Source: Galeruca laticollis
Taxonomy: Eukaryota > Arthropoda > Insecta > Coleoptera > Chrysomelidae
Direction: 5' to 3'
NCBI GenBank assembly: GCA_963921935.1
Contig: OY998176.1
Coordinates: forward strand, 81,942,960 to 82,006,959
Length of the DNA stretch: 64,000 nt
Positions within the stretch are counted from its first letter, which is position 1; the number at the start of each line of letters is the position of its first letter. Below are positions 9,305-21,300 of this stretch, in pieces. The translations under genes were made by a program, and so were the position numbers. The notes under the pieces are model-generated. The model made no database searches. It was not told where the DNA came from and saw only the letters and a list, made by a program, of their open reading frames with translations.

Positions 9305-12300
9305 GTTAGGTTAGAATATTTAAAAAAATATTTGATTTTATTCATATTTTCTGCTTCCTGCATCTGTTACTCTCACTTAATTGTTACCGTTAATATATTC
9401 TGCGCAAATTTTCAAGAATATCGATGTGGTCATTTTATCAACTAAATAAGGGCGGTCCCAGAAGTACCCAGCCCAACAAATAAAACACAAATGTTTTGAG
9501 AAAATATTATATTTATTTTACAACATAATCTCCTTTCAGCTCTATACACTTTTCGCAGTGATGTTTGTAACGTGTTGATTTTGGGATACGCCACTGGCTT
9601 TTGGTAGAATCAGTATTTTTGATTTATTAGTACCTACTAGTTAGGCCACCAAAAGAACTTGTCAAGCATAGAGTATTTGTTAGGTTGTGGGAGAGAGACA
9701 AGTGATCTTATTTCATTGTATAGGAAAGTTTTTGAATCGGCATTTGGTAGAAACCAAAAAACGAGCTAGGTTTTACCTATACCTTGTGATAATTTTTTTG
9801 TTATTGGTTAAAAACCCTTAGTAATCCCAAATTTGTGATTTGTGTGGGATATAACCCTTTTAGTAAGGTGAGCTGCCTACTTAAGATCCTATATCTATTC
9901 AAATTTGAATTGTCCATCCTTTTTTTTTGTCATCTCAAAATCAGGAATGTTTTTTTGTTATTAAAAAGAGGTTTCTTTTTAGGGTTCTAAGGTAGTTTAA
10001 AAATAGCTATTGTTTGTAAAATACGTCTATTCCTCGTTTTGTTTTGTAAGACATGTGCTTGATTTTGAGTATACACTCCACGCCCAAAACGACAGAAAAA
10101 TAAAGTCTTCGTAGTGGAACTCCATATAGTTGTTACGACACATGAGAGTATTCCAGAAACCAAGAGAGCTTGGAGGAAAACGTTGAAGGACCTATAAGGA
10201 TGAGCAGGCCAGAATTCTCTTTATTTTTACTTTCACTAATTTACTTATTATGTTTAAAGTCTGAGGGAAATTGTATTTTGAGTTTAAAACACAGTAGTTA
10301 AAATTACTTAAATAAATCTCACCATAAACAAATTTACAATCCTACTATGTGATACAATATTTTTTTGAAAGTGTAAACTAAGTGTTGAAAAGTCACTATT
10401 GTAGTTATACTGGGAAAATATCTAAGGTTTTATTAACTTACTAATTAAGACTTAATTATTTTAATTTCTTACTTGAATATTTTAGTATAAACCAATAGTG
10501 TATTAACCCCCTTGTTGTAAGTAAATTTCGATACCTACTCAAATCTGATTAAAGGATTGATCTTTGCTATTATTCAAATAATATTTCTTTTTTTTTATGT
10601 TTGACCTCACCTCTTTACTAAGTTTTTATATTTTGCAATTTAGTAAAATCTCTATCTTCTCAATTACTTATTCCTTTAAATTTCCTTAAATATACTTAAT
10701 TATTAGTTAATTTTGATAGAGTTAACAAACCCAGGTTATATGTTCAATAAGTTCGATACCCTTTTCATAATAAGAACTGTCTTGCTCCTCAAAATAGCCA
10801 TTAACTGCCGACATCACTTCTCCGTCGTTGGAAAATATTTGACCACTGAGCCATTTCACAAGTTTGGCAGCAGAAAATAATCCGAGGGGGCTAAATATGG
10901 CGAATAGTGTGCATGAGGTAGTAATTCAAACGTTTACTCATTAATTTCGGCCATTGCAATAACAGATTTGTGAGCTGGTGCATTGTCTTAATGAAACACT
11001 TTCTTCTTGACCAAACGCTGCCGTTTTGCTTGATTTATTTGCTCAAACGTTGCTATAAGTTCGCCTAAAACTCGTCGTCTATTTTTTCAAGTTAGTCAAT
11101 GAAAATTATCCCACGCGCATCCCAAAAAACCAACGCCATGACCTTGCCTGCAGATGGAACGGTCTTCGCCTTCTTTGGAGCCGATTCTCCCTTTTCAGTC
11201 CATTGTTTTTATTCTTATTTTGTCTCGGGTGTTTCACGTTTCATCCATGGCTATGAAGAGGTGCAAAAATTCTGCTTTGTTGCTGTGAATCATCTGTATA
11301 CGCGCAATTGAAACATCTTCACGACATTGTTTTGGCTCGAGTGTGAGCAAACGGGGCACCCATCTAGCACACAGCTTTCTCATTCACTGAAAACCTATTG
11401 ATGGCTGCCAAATAAATACTAATAAACGTGGTGTCTGTAAACTTGAAACATATGCTTTAATGCTTTCTAATACAGTGATATTTTTCAATCAACTATCGCC
11501 ATCTCAAGATCAGGACGGGTACTAATGGGACCATCCAATACATCCATGAAATTTTAAATTATGAGAAAATGTCAATGAATCATTTTTTAATTATATAAGG
11601 TTACTGTAGGTAATATGGCCACGTACAGCAATATGGCCAGGAAATTTATTTCTTAGTAGAAAATAATTTACAGCAATCTTCTGCACCAAAATATTATTAA
11701 CTTACTCTAAAAAAAACCTGACGTAATATACAGATGTCGCCGGATAGCTTGCAGAGTGCGTATCGGCGCCAAAGCGTATTTGTCATCGAGAGTCAACAGG
11801 TTATTAAAAGTGTTCATTAAAAGGGACAATTATTTTGTTACTCTGGTAAGTTTTTAATTTCTCTCTAACGTTGTACATATGTAAAAAGTTCTAAGGAAGA
11901 CGATAGTTAGTTTTTTGTTTATTTATCGTTTTTAAGTTATAATTTTAGTAAACATTTCAAGATGTTACTGAAGAGTAATATGATCAGGTGAAAAGTAGAG
12001 TACAAATGGTAATTAATGTTTTAATCAAGACACTGAATTAAAGTAATTTTACAGGCCTAAAAATGCCACGTTATCAGTGTCAAGAACTGCGTAGTACATG
12101 GACTAAAGAGAATTTGTATGCGGCATTAACGGCGATCGGGAATGGCATGGCAGTTAATACAGCAAGTGATAGATACCATATACTAAGAACACTTAGAAGG
12201 TATTTAGAAGGAGGAAAGTAAGGTGGAAAGACGATACTTACAAAAACTCAGGAAGAGGAACTGGTTCAAAGAATTATTCGGCTTTCACAAATTGGATACC

Positions 12301-15300
12301 CATTAACAGCAAGAGTTCTTTGCAGATGCGTTTACCGATTAACTCGAGCTAATAATATCCCAAATCCATTTCAAAATGCCAAAGAAATGGCTGATCGCTA
12401 CTGGCTACGTGGATTCATGAAACGCAATCACCAAATTAGTTCTAGAAGAGCACAAAACTTAAATCAAGCAAGGGCACAAATACTGAATAAGTTTATTGTA
12501 GAGGATCATTTCAGAAAGCTAGGCAGTATTTTCAGAGATATGAACGTTTTTAATAAACCTGAAGGGATCTACAATATTGATGAGAAGGACTGTAGATTAA
12601 CCCTACATCACCAACAAAAAGTTCTGGCCAAAAAAGGGGCAAGAAGGGTACATATTGTGGCCAATGAGCACGGACAGAATGTAACAATTGTTTCCTGTGG
12701 TAACGCTCTTGGTACAGTAATACGTCCAATGGTACTTTTCAAAGGAAAACGTATGAAGCCCGAATGAGTTGACTCTCTACCTCCAGTGACAGCTGTGCGC
12801 ATGACCCCAAAAGGAAGTATGAACATCGTAACTTGATTGGATTCATCATTTTGCAAAATTTAAGGTTCCTGATCCTTGTCTAATTATTTTTGACGGAGCA
12901 AAAAGTCATTTGAACTACAGAATAGTCCAGATAACTGAAGAATACGAAATTACCTTATACTGTTTCCCAGTAACACCACACACGAACATCAGCCTATGGA
13001 CAAGAGGGTATTCAGATCATTCGAAGATTACAGGGACGACGAAGTGATGAAATATTATTGGAATTACCAGGATCAAGTTATTACCAAACAACGATTTGAA
13101 ACAATATTTTCCACTGCCTGGGATAAACCTATATGACTCCTCTAAATATAAAATGTACGGGAATTTATCCTTTTAACCCTGATGCAATTCCGGAGATAGC
13201 ATTTGCTCCCAGCACCGACACGAATAAAGTATCAGAAACACAAGATGCGATAAAACCATCAGAACCACATAGTGGAGCTTCCACTGTGGAAGATGACAGT
13301 GAACCTTTAACATCGGGCACACAACAAAGTAAACCTGTCCGAAATAGAATACCTTTCCCGAAATCTAGTCACTCTAATTCTCCTTTTAGTCAAGTCAAGA
13401 TCAAGATGAAGTTTCTGGATCTGAGGATATGCAAAATGACTCCTACAAAGCCAGCAAGGTTTCATTCACTGGCATGCTTGATACTCCGGAATGAGCAGCA
13501 ATAAAGTATAAAAAAAACCAAAAACTTGCTATTAACAACAGAGCACAATTAGTCACGAAGGATTTATTTACAAGCACTTTCAAACCAGAGGACGAAACAG
13601 CCAGCACAAGTAAAAAAGGTGTTACCAAAAAAACAGTTTCTTCTTCCAAAGGAAAATCTAAAAACAAGACAAAATCTTGGTATTGTAAATTGTGCGAAGA
13701 AGACTGAGTAGCGCATATGCGTTTATGCTCTTCCTGTAGGGAGTATGTCCATGAAGAATGCATGGGGCTTACCCCAAAGGACAAAATAGAAGCGTTCGTC
13801 TGTCCATATTGTGATGGAAAATAATTATTTTTTTTCAATGAAATTAACTGTCTCGACCCTTACTTCGTGGAATCTACTCATAATAGTGTTTTAAATGAAG
13901 CTCACTGTTTCTAGCTAATTCCACAATATAATAAAAATTGTTGAAAATTCTAAAAAATTGACAATTCTTTCGATAAACAATTGTCAATTTTTTAAAATTT
14001 CCAACAATTTTTATTATATTGTGGAATTAGCTAGAAACAGTGAGTTTCATTTAAAACGCTAATATTTTTTTTTGATTTTTTGTTTATGTTTTAAATCTTT
14101 CTTTTGGGTAATACCTACTTACTTTACTTTTAAGCATAAAATTATCATATTTAAATATGTGGCCATATTACCGACCCCTGATCGACAATATGGCCATTTG
14201 TAACTATTTTTTTAATAAAACCATAAAAACAAAATTTTGAAAAATATACATTTTTATTTATTAAAAATATGTGCTTAAGGCTTTAGTTTATCTAACTCAT
14301 AGTTCAGAATTTGATATTTTTTTCGTCATCTGCAATTTGAAAGGATAAGTTCTTAGAGTAGTCATATTACCTGCAGTTACCATAGTTTTATAAATATGAA
14401 CATTGTCGAATGGTGAAGAACTGTACAGTTTATCCCCAAGTGGGTACTCTTTATACTGTCTTTACTTCAAATTTTATTCTCTTATGTTGCAAGTCATGCG
14501 TATTATTCAAAATTGACTAAAGGGGGTAGAGCTAATGAGAATTATCCCTGTATATGAAAAAGTGTCCGTCAAAATACATGAAATTAGAGTGGCGCCACAT
14601 TAGCCTACGGGTAAATTTTAATGAAAGCGCATAACATAAATTTTACCCATAATTGTTCAATTATTCAAAAAGTTTTTATAAAATTGAATATTAAAAAATC
14701 TCTAAGCGTATATTAAAATTTCAATACTCTTCACGTTTTCATAATAACAATTCTTTGATGTTACATTTACTAAATTATTTGGTACAACAATAGTTGAAAT
14801 TTATAGTAGTGTACTGTCACCAAAGATATTAAGTCTTTTAACATGGCATACTTAAATTCTTCTACAATAGATCTTTTCATTACAATTTTTTTTGTGCGTA
14901 TGCATGCAGTCGTTCAGCCATCTTTTTCGTACTGTTTTTTAAATAAGCATGTTAAAATACCTGCATACAAATAGTTAAAATAAGAAAAATTAAACAAATA
15001 ATAGGTACTTATTAAAAAGAAATTAAGATAAAATTAAAATAATAAGTATCTTAATTAAAAAATAAATATTTCAAGTCGATTATGGTGTCTGTACGAAAAG
15101 GAAAAATAAGACGGTGTTGTTATAGAGTCTGTAAGAGAGATATATGGTATACATGATTTAAAACCAATACATAATATATATTATTTTCTAAATTTTCCTA
15201 ACCCTTGTTTGTAATATATAGATTTACAATATATACGCGTAATTCTATGATTAAAAAGTTAATATGTTGATATGAGAAAAAATTTTAATTTTAAAACTAT

Positions 15301-18300
15301 TAATAATATTCATTATCAACCTAGATGTTAATTTCAGAGTTTTTACGTGTGCCAACAATAAATTATGGTTAATTAGCATAATTATATTAACCGTTTATTT
15401 ATATAACAATTATTAACCTAATTTTATTTACATAATAGATTGTATTGACAGCTAACCTCTCAAATAGCCGACTTATTTTGCCTTTTTGAGAACGCCCATA
15501 ACAGTTTATCCACATTTTAATCGTTCACAATTATACGCTTCAACTGAGTTGTCAACAAGTACAGAATCATAAATATTTTGTATTAATGATTGATTTGTTT
15601 GTGGAGATAATTATTGCATCCCCAGTCATTATTGCACAAAACAGTACGAAACTTTGAAACTCCCCCTCTTACAACATAGGGGCTGCGCTTGTCATGTGAT
15701 GATAAGTACTATAGTACTTTTCATCACTTGACAAGCGCAAGCGCAGCCACCATTTTGAAAGAGCGGGAGTTTAAAAGTTTCGTACTGTTTTGTGGAATAA
15801 TAGTTGGGAATTCAATATTATCTCCACAAACAAATCCATCATTAATACAAATTATTGATGGTGCGGTACTTGTTGAGAAATCCGTTGAAGCGTATATTTA
15901 TAATCGATTAAAATGTGGTTAAAGTGTTATGTGCTTTCTTTAAAAGGCAAAATAAGTTTGCTAGTTGAGAGGTTAGCTGTCAATACAATCTATTACCTAA
16001 ATGAAATTATGTAAATAAATATCTAGATAAAATTAGTTAAATAATTTTATCCTACTTAACCATAATTTATTGTTAGGACATGTAAAAACATTCTAAAATT
16101 AACATCTGGGTTGATAATGAATATTATTAATAATATGAAAATTCTGATATAAACATATTATATTTTTAATCATAGGATTAATTTTCTCTTAATTTTATTT
16201 TTAATAAGTATTATTTGTTTAATGTTTGTTGATTTTAACTATTTGTACACAGGTATTTTAACATGCTTATTTACAAAACAGTACGAAAAAGATGGCTGAA
16301 CTGCACGCATGCGCATAAAAAATAATTGTGATGAAAAGGTCTAATACATTCCTATATCTACAAGAGCGCCATTCTGGACGGTTTTTGAACTGTTATTTAC
16401 AGCAATTTTTTCTCCCATATGAGATAATTCTCCTTACCTCTACTCTCTACAGTATTTGCTTAATGATTTCATATTCTTTTAGGAGTGGCGCAATTGATAA
16501 ACAAGGAAAACAACGCTCCGTTCACGGATTGCGACGTTTCGTTATTCGAAGCATTCGCAATTTTTTGCGGTTTAGGTATCCACAACACTCAAATGTACGA
16601 AAACGCCTGTAAACTGATGGCGAAGCAGAAAGTAGCTTTGGAATGTCTTTCATATCACGCAACGGCCAATGACGAATCAACAGAAAAATTGGTCAAAGAA
16701 GAGATTCCTTCGGCAAATTGTTTTAATCTGTACAGTTTTACTTTTATCGATTTCGATCTGTCAGACGATGATACTTGTAAGGCTACGTTAAGGATGTTTA
16801 TGGAATGTAATTTGGTGCAACAATTTCATATTCCTTACGATGTAAGTAAAACATTTTCTTATTTCTCATTTCACTTAATTTAAAGATCACGTATATACGG
16901 CAACTTCGATCGTATAAAGACCGTTTTACAACCATAGAAAAATATACATATTATCATATAGGTACATATAAATAAAATATACTGCGCCTAGCGGTACGGG
17001 AAGCGTGGCGATCGTCAGAGTGCCGACATATATATGTCTGTACCGTCGGTGGCCAAGATCAATACGCGCATGCGAGTCACGAGACGTTGCATTGTTTAAT
17101 ATCGTTGGCTGTATCATTCCAGCTTCGACGCTTTTTGACCTTCAGAGGGGTGGCAAAGGTTGTTAGCATAGACAAATAATATTTTTTATTTTCTCTATGG
17201 TTTGTTTGTTTGGACACAGCATAGTAAAATTAGGATGTTTAGTGATTTTGTTATTTGTTTTATCATTGTGTTGTGATTTTTACATATTTCTTTTATTTAG
17301 ATTTTTATTAAAAACTATGTTTCCACAACGGTGCTTTTTATGTAATGAGATTGGTCCTAATTTAAATTTTCATAGGTCTACAGGTATATAAAAATAAATT
17401 CCGTTTGAAAACAAATCATCCCATGGGGTACTCCCCATCGTCATTTAATTTGTCAATATGTATGGCTATATTAGTGTGTAGATATCGAAGAAATGATTTA
17501 TAACAATAAAAGATTTATGCGTCAGTCGAAAACTAACAGCGTCAGAAGTGAAACTTTTTATGTTTTATGACGCAATAACCGCCAATGAGTTTACAAAGAG
17601 AATTCATAAATATCAACAACATAAAAAACTATAATTTAAAAAAATTAAAACAAAAATTATTTCCAAAATAAAAACAATAATTTTTCGGATAGACTATAAA
17701 AAACTATTTACAATAAAAGACAAACAAAAGTAAATATTCTTTTTAAGAAATTTGAATGCATATTACGTATCCTTCCTTTTTAATACCTAAGAAAAGTTCT
17801 GGCCGCCCATGGGGGTATCGAACCCGCGTTTTTCGTTTGATGTTAAATCGAGTCGAGTGATGACAGAAGGGGAGAACAGCGCTGCGTTTATCTCACTAAG
17901 TTTAAGTACAAATGATAATTAGAGCTTCACAAAACTTGTTAGCCTTTACGAGATTACCTCGTAACCAAAACCTCTGTAGTGTCCCATAAAAAGTTTCACT
18001 TCAAAAATATTTCCATAAATAAAGCAACACTAGTTACAACGACTTTCTCTGATGAACTGAGACTTACTTGCTCTTCTACGTACAGGTTAGCAAATATAGC
18101 TGAAAGTTTGAAAGTGGACACGCCCACGATGCGCGTTGGTCTCAATGCGGAAAGTAGGAGATAACACAGTTTATGCTTAAACTTTAATGAGTACAGAACT
18201 TATCTGTACGGACAAGTATACCTGTTTATTTCCTTTTTCAATATATTTCAATACTCTTGTTACGTTTTATTACATATTTTTTTCAAAATAATACAAATAA

Positions 18301-21300
18301 ATACACAATGCAAAAAAATTTCCTAGTTTTTATCGCCTTAATTTTAAAGGTAAACAATTTCTATATTAATTTCGCACTGGATTATACCAATATCGGCAGA
18401 AATTATTAAGCGCTTTTTGTATCCTTTTCCCCCCGAATGCGTTCTCACTTTATCGTTCGCGCAGCGAAGTGGGGATTGATAAACGGAATAACATGATCGC
18501 CATCAATAAACAATGCCCTGCGACTATTCTCGGCGTCTCCTCTTTGTGCGGATCTTCGTTAATTTTTTCCGCCTCTCTCACAAGGAGTTTAACAGTTTTG
18601 TTAGCTCGACGAGTTAACTCTCATGACAAAACGCTAGTGTCCCATAAAAAGTTTCACTTCAATAACTCTAATTGGTTATGTGCTCACTATATATTTCATG
18701 TTTATCTACTTCATTTCTATTCCTTTTGAAGTAACCTAGACAACTATAATAGACGTTATTTCAGATTTATGTTAGAAGTGAAAAAAAATGTAATTATATA
18801 ATTGCACTTTATTTGGTCAAATCAAAAATCAGACACGAAGTTTTTGTTGACTCAAATATCTTCGTTTAAAAATATTACAGGCGGCAAATACAGCACTTGC
18901 GCATAACTAACATGGCCACACAGAGTGTAGTCGGACCTATCACTCTTAATGGAACGCATTTCGCTTATTGGAGATATAGGTAGTTAGCAGTGTATTTTAT
19001 TTATTACGTATATGCATATTATTAAGTTTGTCTGTGTTTACAGCGTTTAGATCGCCAACAACAGTCTTGAATAACCCAAAAAAACTCTCCTAAAATATTT
19101 ATCAATGCAATAGATGACATACATTACATAGAAACCCTATTAGAAAATGGAAATGTATACTAAGATTATGAAATTATTAAATGGTAGAGCTTAGTAACTG
19201 TAAATAAAAAGCGGAAATCAAATCTGGCAAAGTACCTACCTAATCTCAGGGTGGAGTCCGAAAAATTAATTGAAGAAGATGATGAGATACGTTATGTCTT
19301 GTAGTTTTAGGAAAATTATGAAAATACCACAAACAAACGTCCCAATAATAATATAAAGTTTTATTTTATAAGTAAATTTTCATGAATTCACTAAATATTA
19401 AATATATACTATTAAAACAAACGGAGTTTACAGGATAAATTATACCATCTACCGAAAAATTAATTAAACGATATGCTCTGTTGCAAAGTTCAAAAATGAT
19501 TGGAAATAAATATTACAGACAAAATTTTCGCAATAAAGATTTTGTAATATTATGTTTTACTTACTTAATCCTTTATCTTCCTACCCTTTATGGGTGTAAG
19601 ACTCTTCAGTATATTAATTTTGTTACTCAAGCATTCCGTTTCTAGATTACAAGTCGTTTGCCTATTTTCCTGGCACTGATAAGTTTCATATTTTTCCTCC
19701 AGATTTTGGTTTAAAAATGTCTCTATATCCTTATTAATTATTTCATCTTCTGATTTGATATGTATCCCCTTTATTGTATAGCCTCTTTTTTTCAAATTTT
19801 TTTCTATAATGTATAGCCTATCATTTATTTATTTTTTCAGCTCAAGTTCTGGTCTCTCATTTTATACTTTTAATTCTTTCAGTTCTTGCGCACTTTCTTT
19901 TTGTTTTTTTCTGACATATCTAATATCCTCATCACTCTTATTCATTAACTATCTCATCAGACTTATCTACAGAAGATACAGTTCAGCAGCATATTAAAAG
20001 GGTTTATTTACAAATATAGCATTGGAAAAATAATTAACTAATACCTCCCGAAAAATGGGGTTGAAAAAAAGAAAATTTATTTAATACCAGTATAAATGAC
20101 ACAACCAGCACCACCGGACAACATCTTAAAAATTATTTTTTGTCCATGTAAAGAAGAAGCAAGGAGGCAGACTTTATATTATCTAAAGCCTCATTTGATT
20201 CATCCTCTATAGTCATGTTTTGAACAAATGTTTCGTAATTAATAGCAGAACTGTCAAAGGGAGAAAGCACATCTTTTGATTCCTATTATAATATTTTTAG
20301 CCGTTACCGCGTAACGAAGAAAATCACTTAAAACAATAAGAACATCTTGATTTTTGATACCTCGACCATTTTCGTAGCAGAATTTTCTCAAACTTTTTAA
20401 CAAATATTTTTTCATTGGACAAATTTTATTATAACATAGTTAAAAAAAGAGGATGATTGGCGGGAGATTATTGAAATGTTTTATAAAGACATTGCAGTGT
20501 CGAAAAAGAATACTGATAGTCTCCGGAACAGTCGACGTCCTTCTTCTTGTTGGATCACTGTTCAGTGTGCGCACAGATGGATCCGTGCCTCGTTCGTTGC
20601 CTCGACAGACTTCGTTCGCGATCAAAAAAATTTACCAACTAGGCATCCAGTCGGCCTCACTTTGCCTCGTTTACCTTTGTGCTCAGATGAATACGCGTCT
20701 TTAACAGTTTTTGTGTGAATCAGCCGCCAAATAAATATACTCGCACATCAAAGGTCAAATTGCAACTGAACTGTTGAAAACCAACTTAAGTATGTCTGAG
20801 CTCAGATTGAGCTCATATAGAATTGTAAATAGGGAAGGGTGATACTTAGTTATAAGCTGTTTAATTTTAAACTGGCGAGAATAGGTATGCTGACGGGAAC
20901 CGTGTTGTTCGCCCTCATTGCGTTCAAAAGTAAACGTGTTCCGACACGTTTATTATAATTTTATATTTTCCTCACTATATTGAACTATGATGACCTTAAG
21001 CCCTTGAAAACTTTGTTCACCAAGTTAAGAACTGCTATAAAAATCGAATTATTCCCTTCACAGTAACTTTAGTTGAGTGCGTGGTCCTCAATAATTTAGT
21101 CGATAAAAATAGACCAACACGTAATTGAAAATAATTTTATTAACTATCGAAAGCACGGAGCCATCGTGCACTATATTAGTTGAAATTTTCTTTCAGGAAT
21201 CAAGTGTACAAAATACAAAATCGATCGTTTCATTACATCCACGCGATCATTTTGTTAAACGAACTGATCTTATTTTATAATATCAAGGAAAATGTATACT

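Larger units (their letters stand above)
9449..11538 (-). mobile_element. mariner element remnant with internal insert
   Basis: The ends GGCGGTCCCAGAAGTACC (left) and GGATGGTCCCATTAGTACC (right, complemented) match as TIRs and are flanked by TA. The minus strand carries a decayed mariner transposase: KGESAPKKAKTV, GKVMALVFWDARG, DNAPAHKSVIAM, ending IELKGDYV near 9540. Sequence between about 9590 and 10740 is foreign to mariner and splits the last ~20 codons from the rest. It lies in the intron after the exon ending 9304. Confidence 0.75.
11598..14382 (+). mobile_element. pogo-like element with both TIRs (copy 3)
   Basis: The left end AGGTTACTGTAGGTAATATG and the complement of the right end TGGTAACTGCAGGTAATATG match and are flanked by TA (11596-11597, 14383-14384). 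Subterminal copies of AATATGGCCA occur near both ends (11611-11640 and 14155-14200). It encodes a broken pogo transposase (12063-13824) and carries a MITE at 13886-14059. Length 2785 bp. Confidence 0.85.

Noticed and set aside
17197..17391. Possible THAP-type zinc finger start (CFLCNEIGPNLNFHR)
   Set aside because: Only the first half of the motif is present, after a hydrophobic leader atypical of THAP proteins; no continuation found.
17979..18164. 61-codon open frame conserved at 61400-61585
   Set aside because: Conservation is explained by recent duplication of the whole repeat; no coding-type substitution pattern and no motifs.
20453..20718. Two overlapping plus-strand open frames
   Set aside because: No motifs, overlapping each other and a minus-strand frame; consistent with chance in a GC-richer patch.
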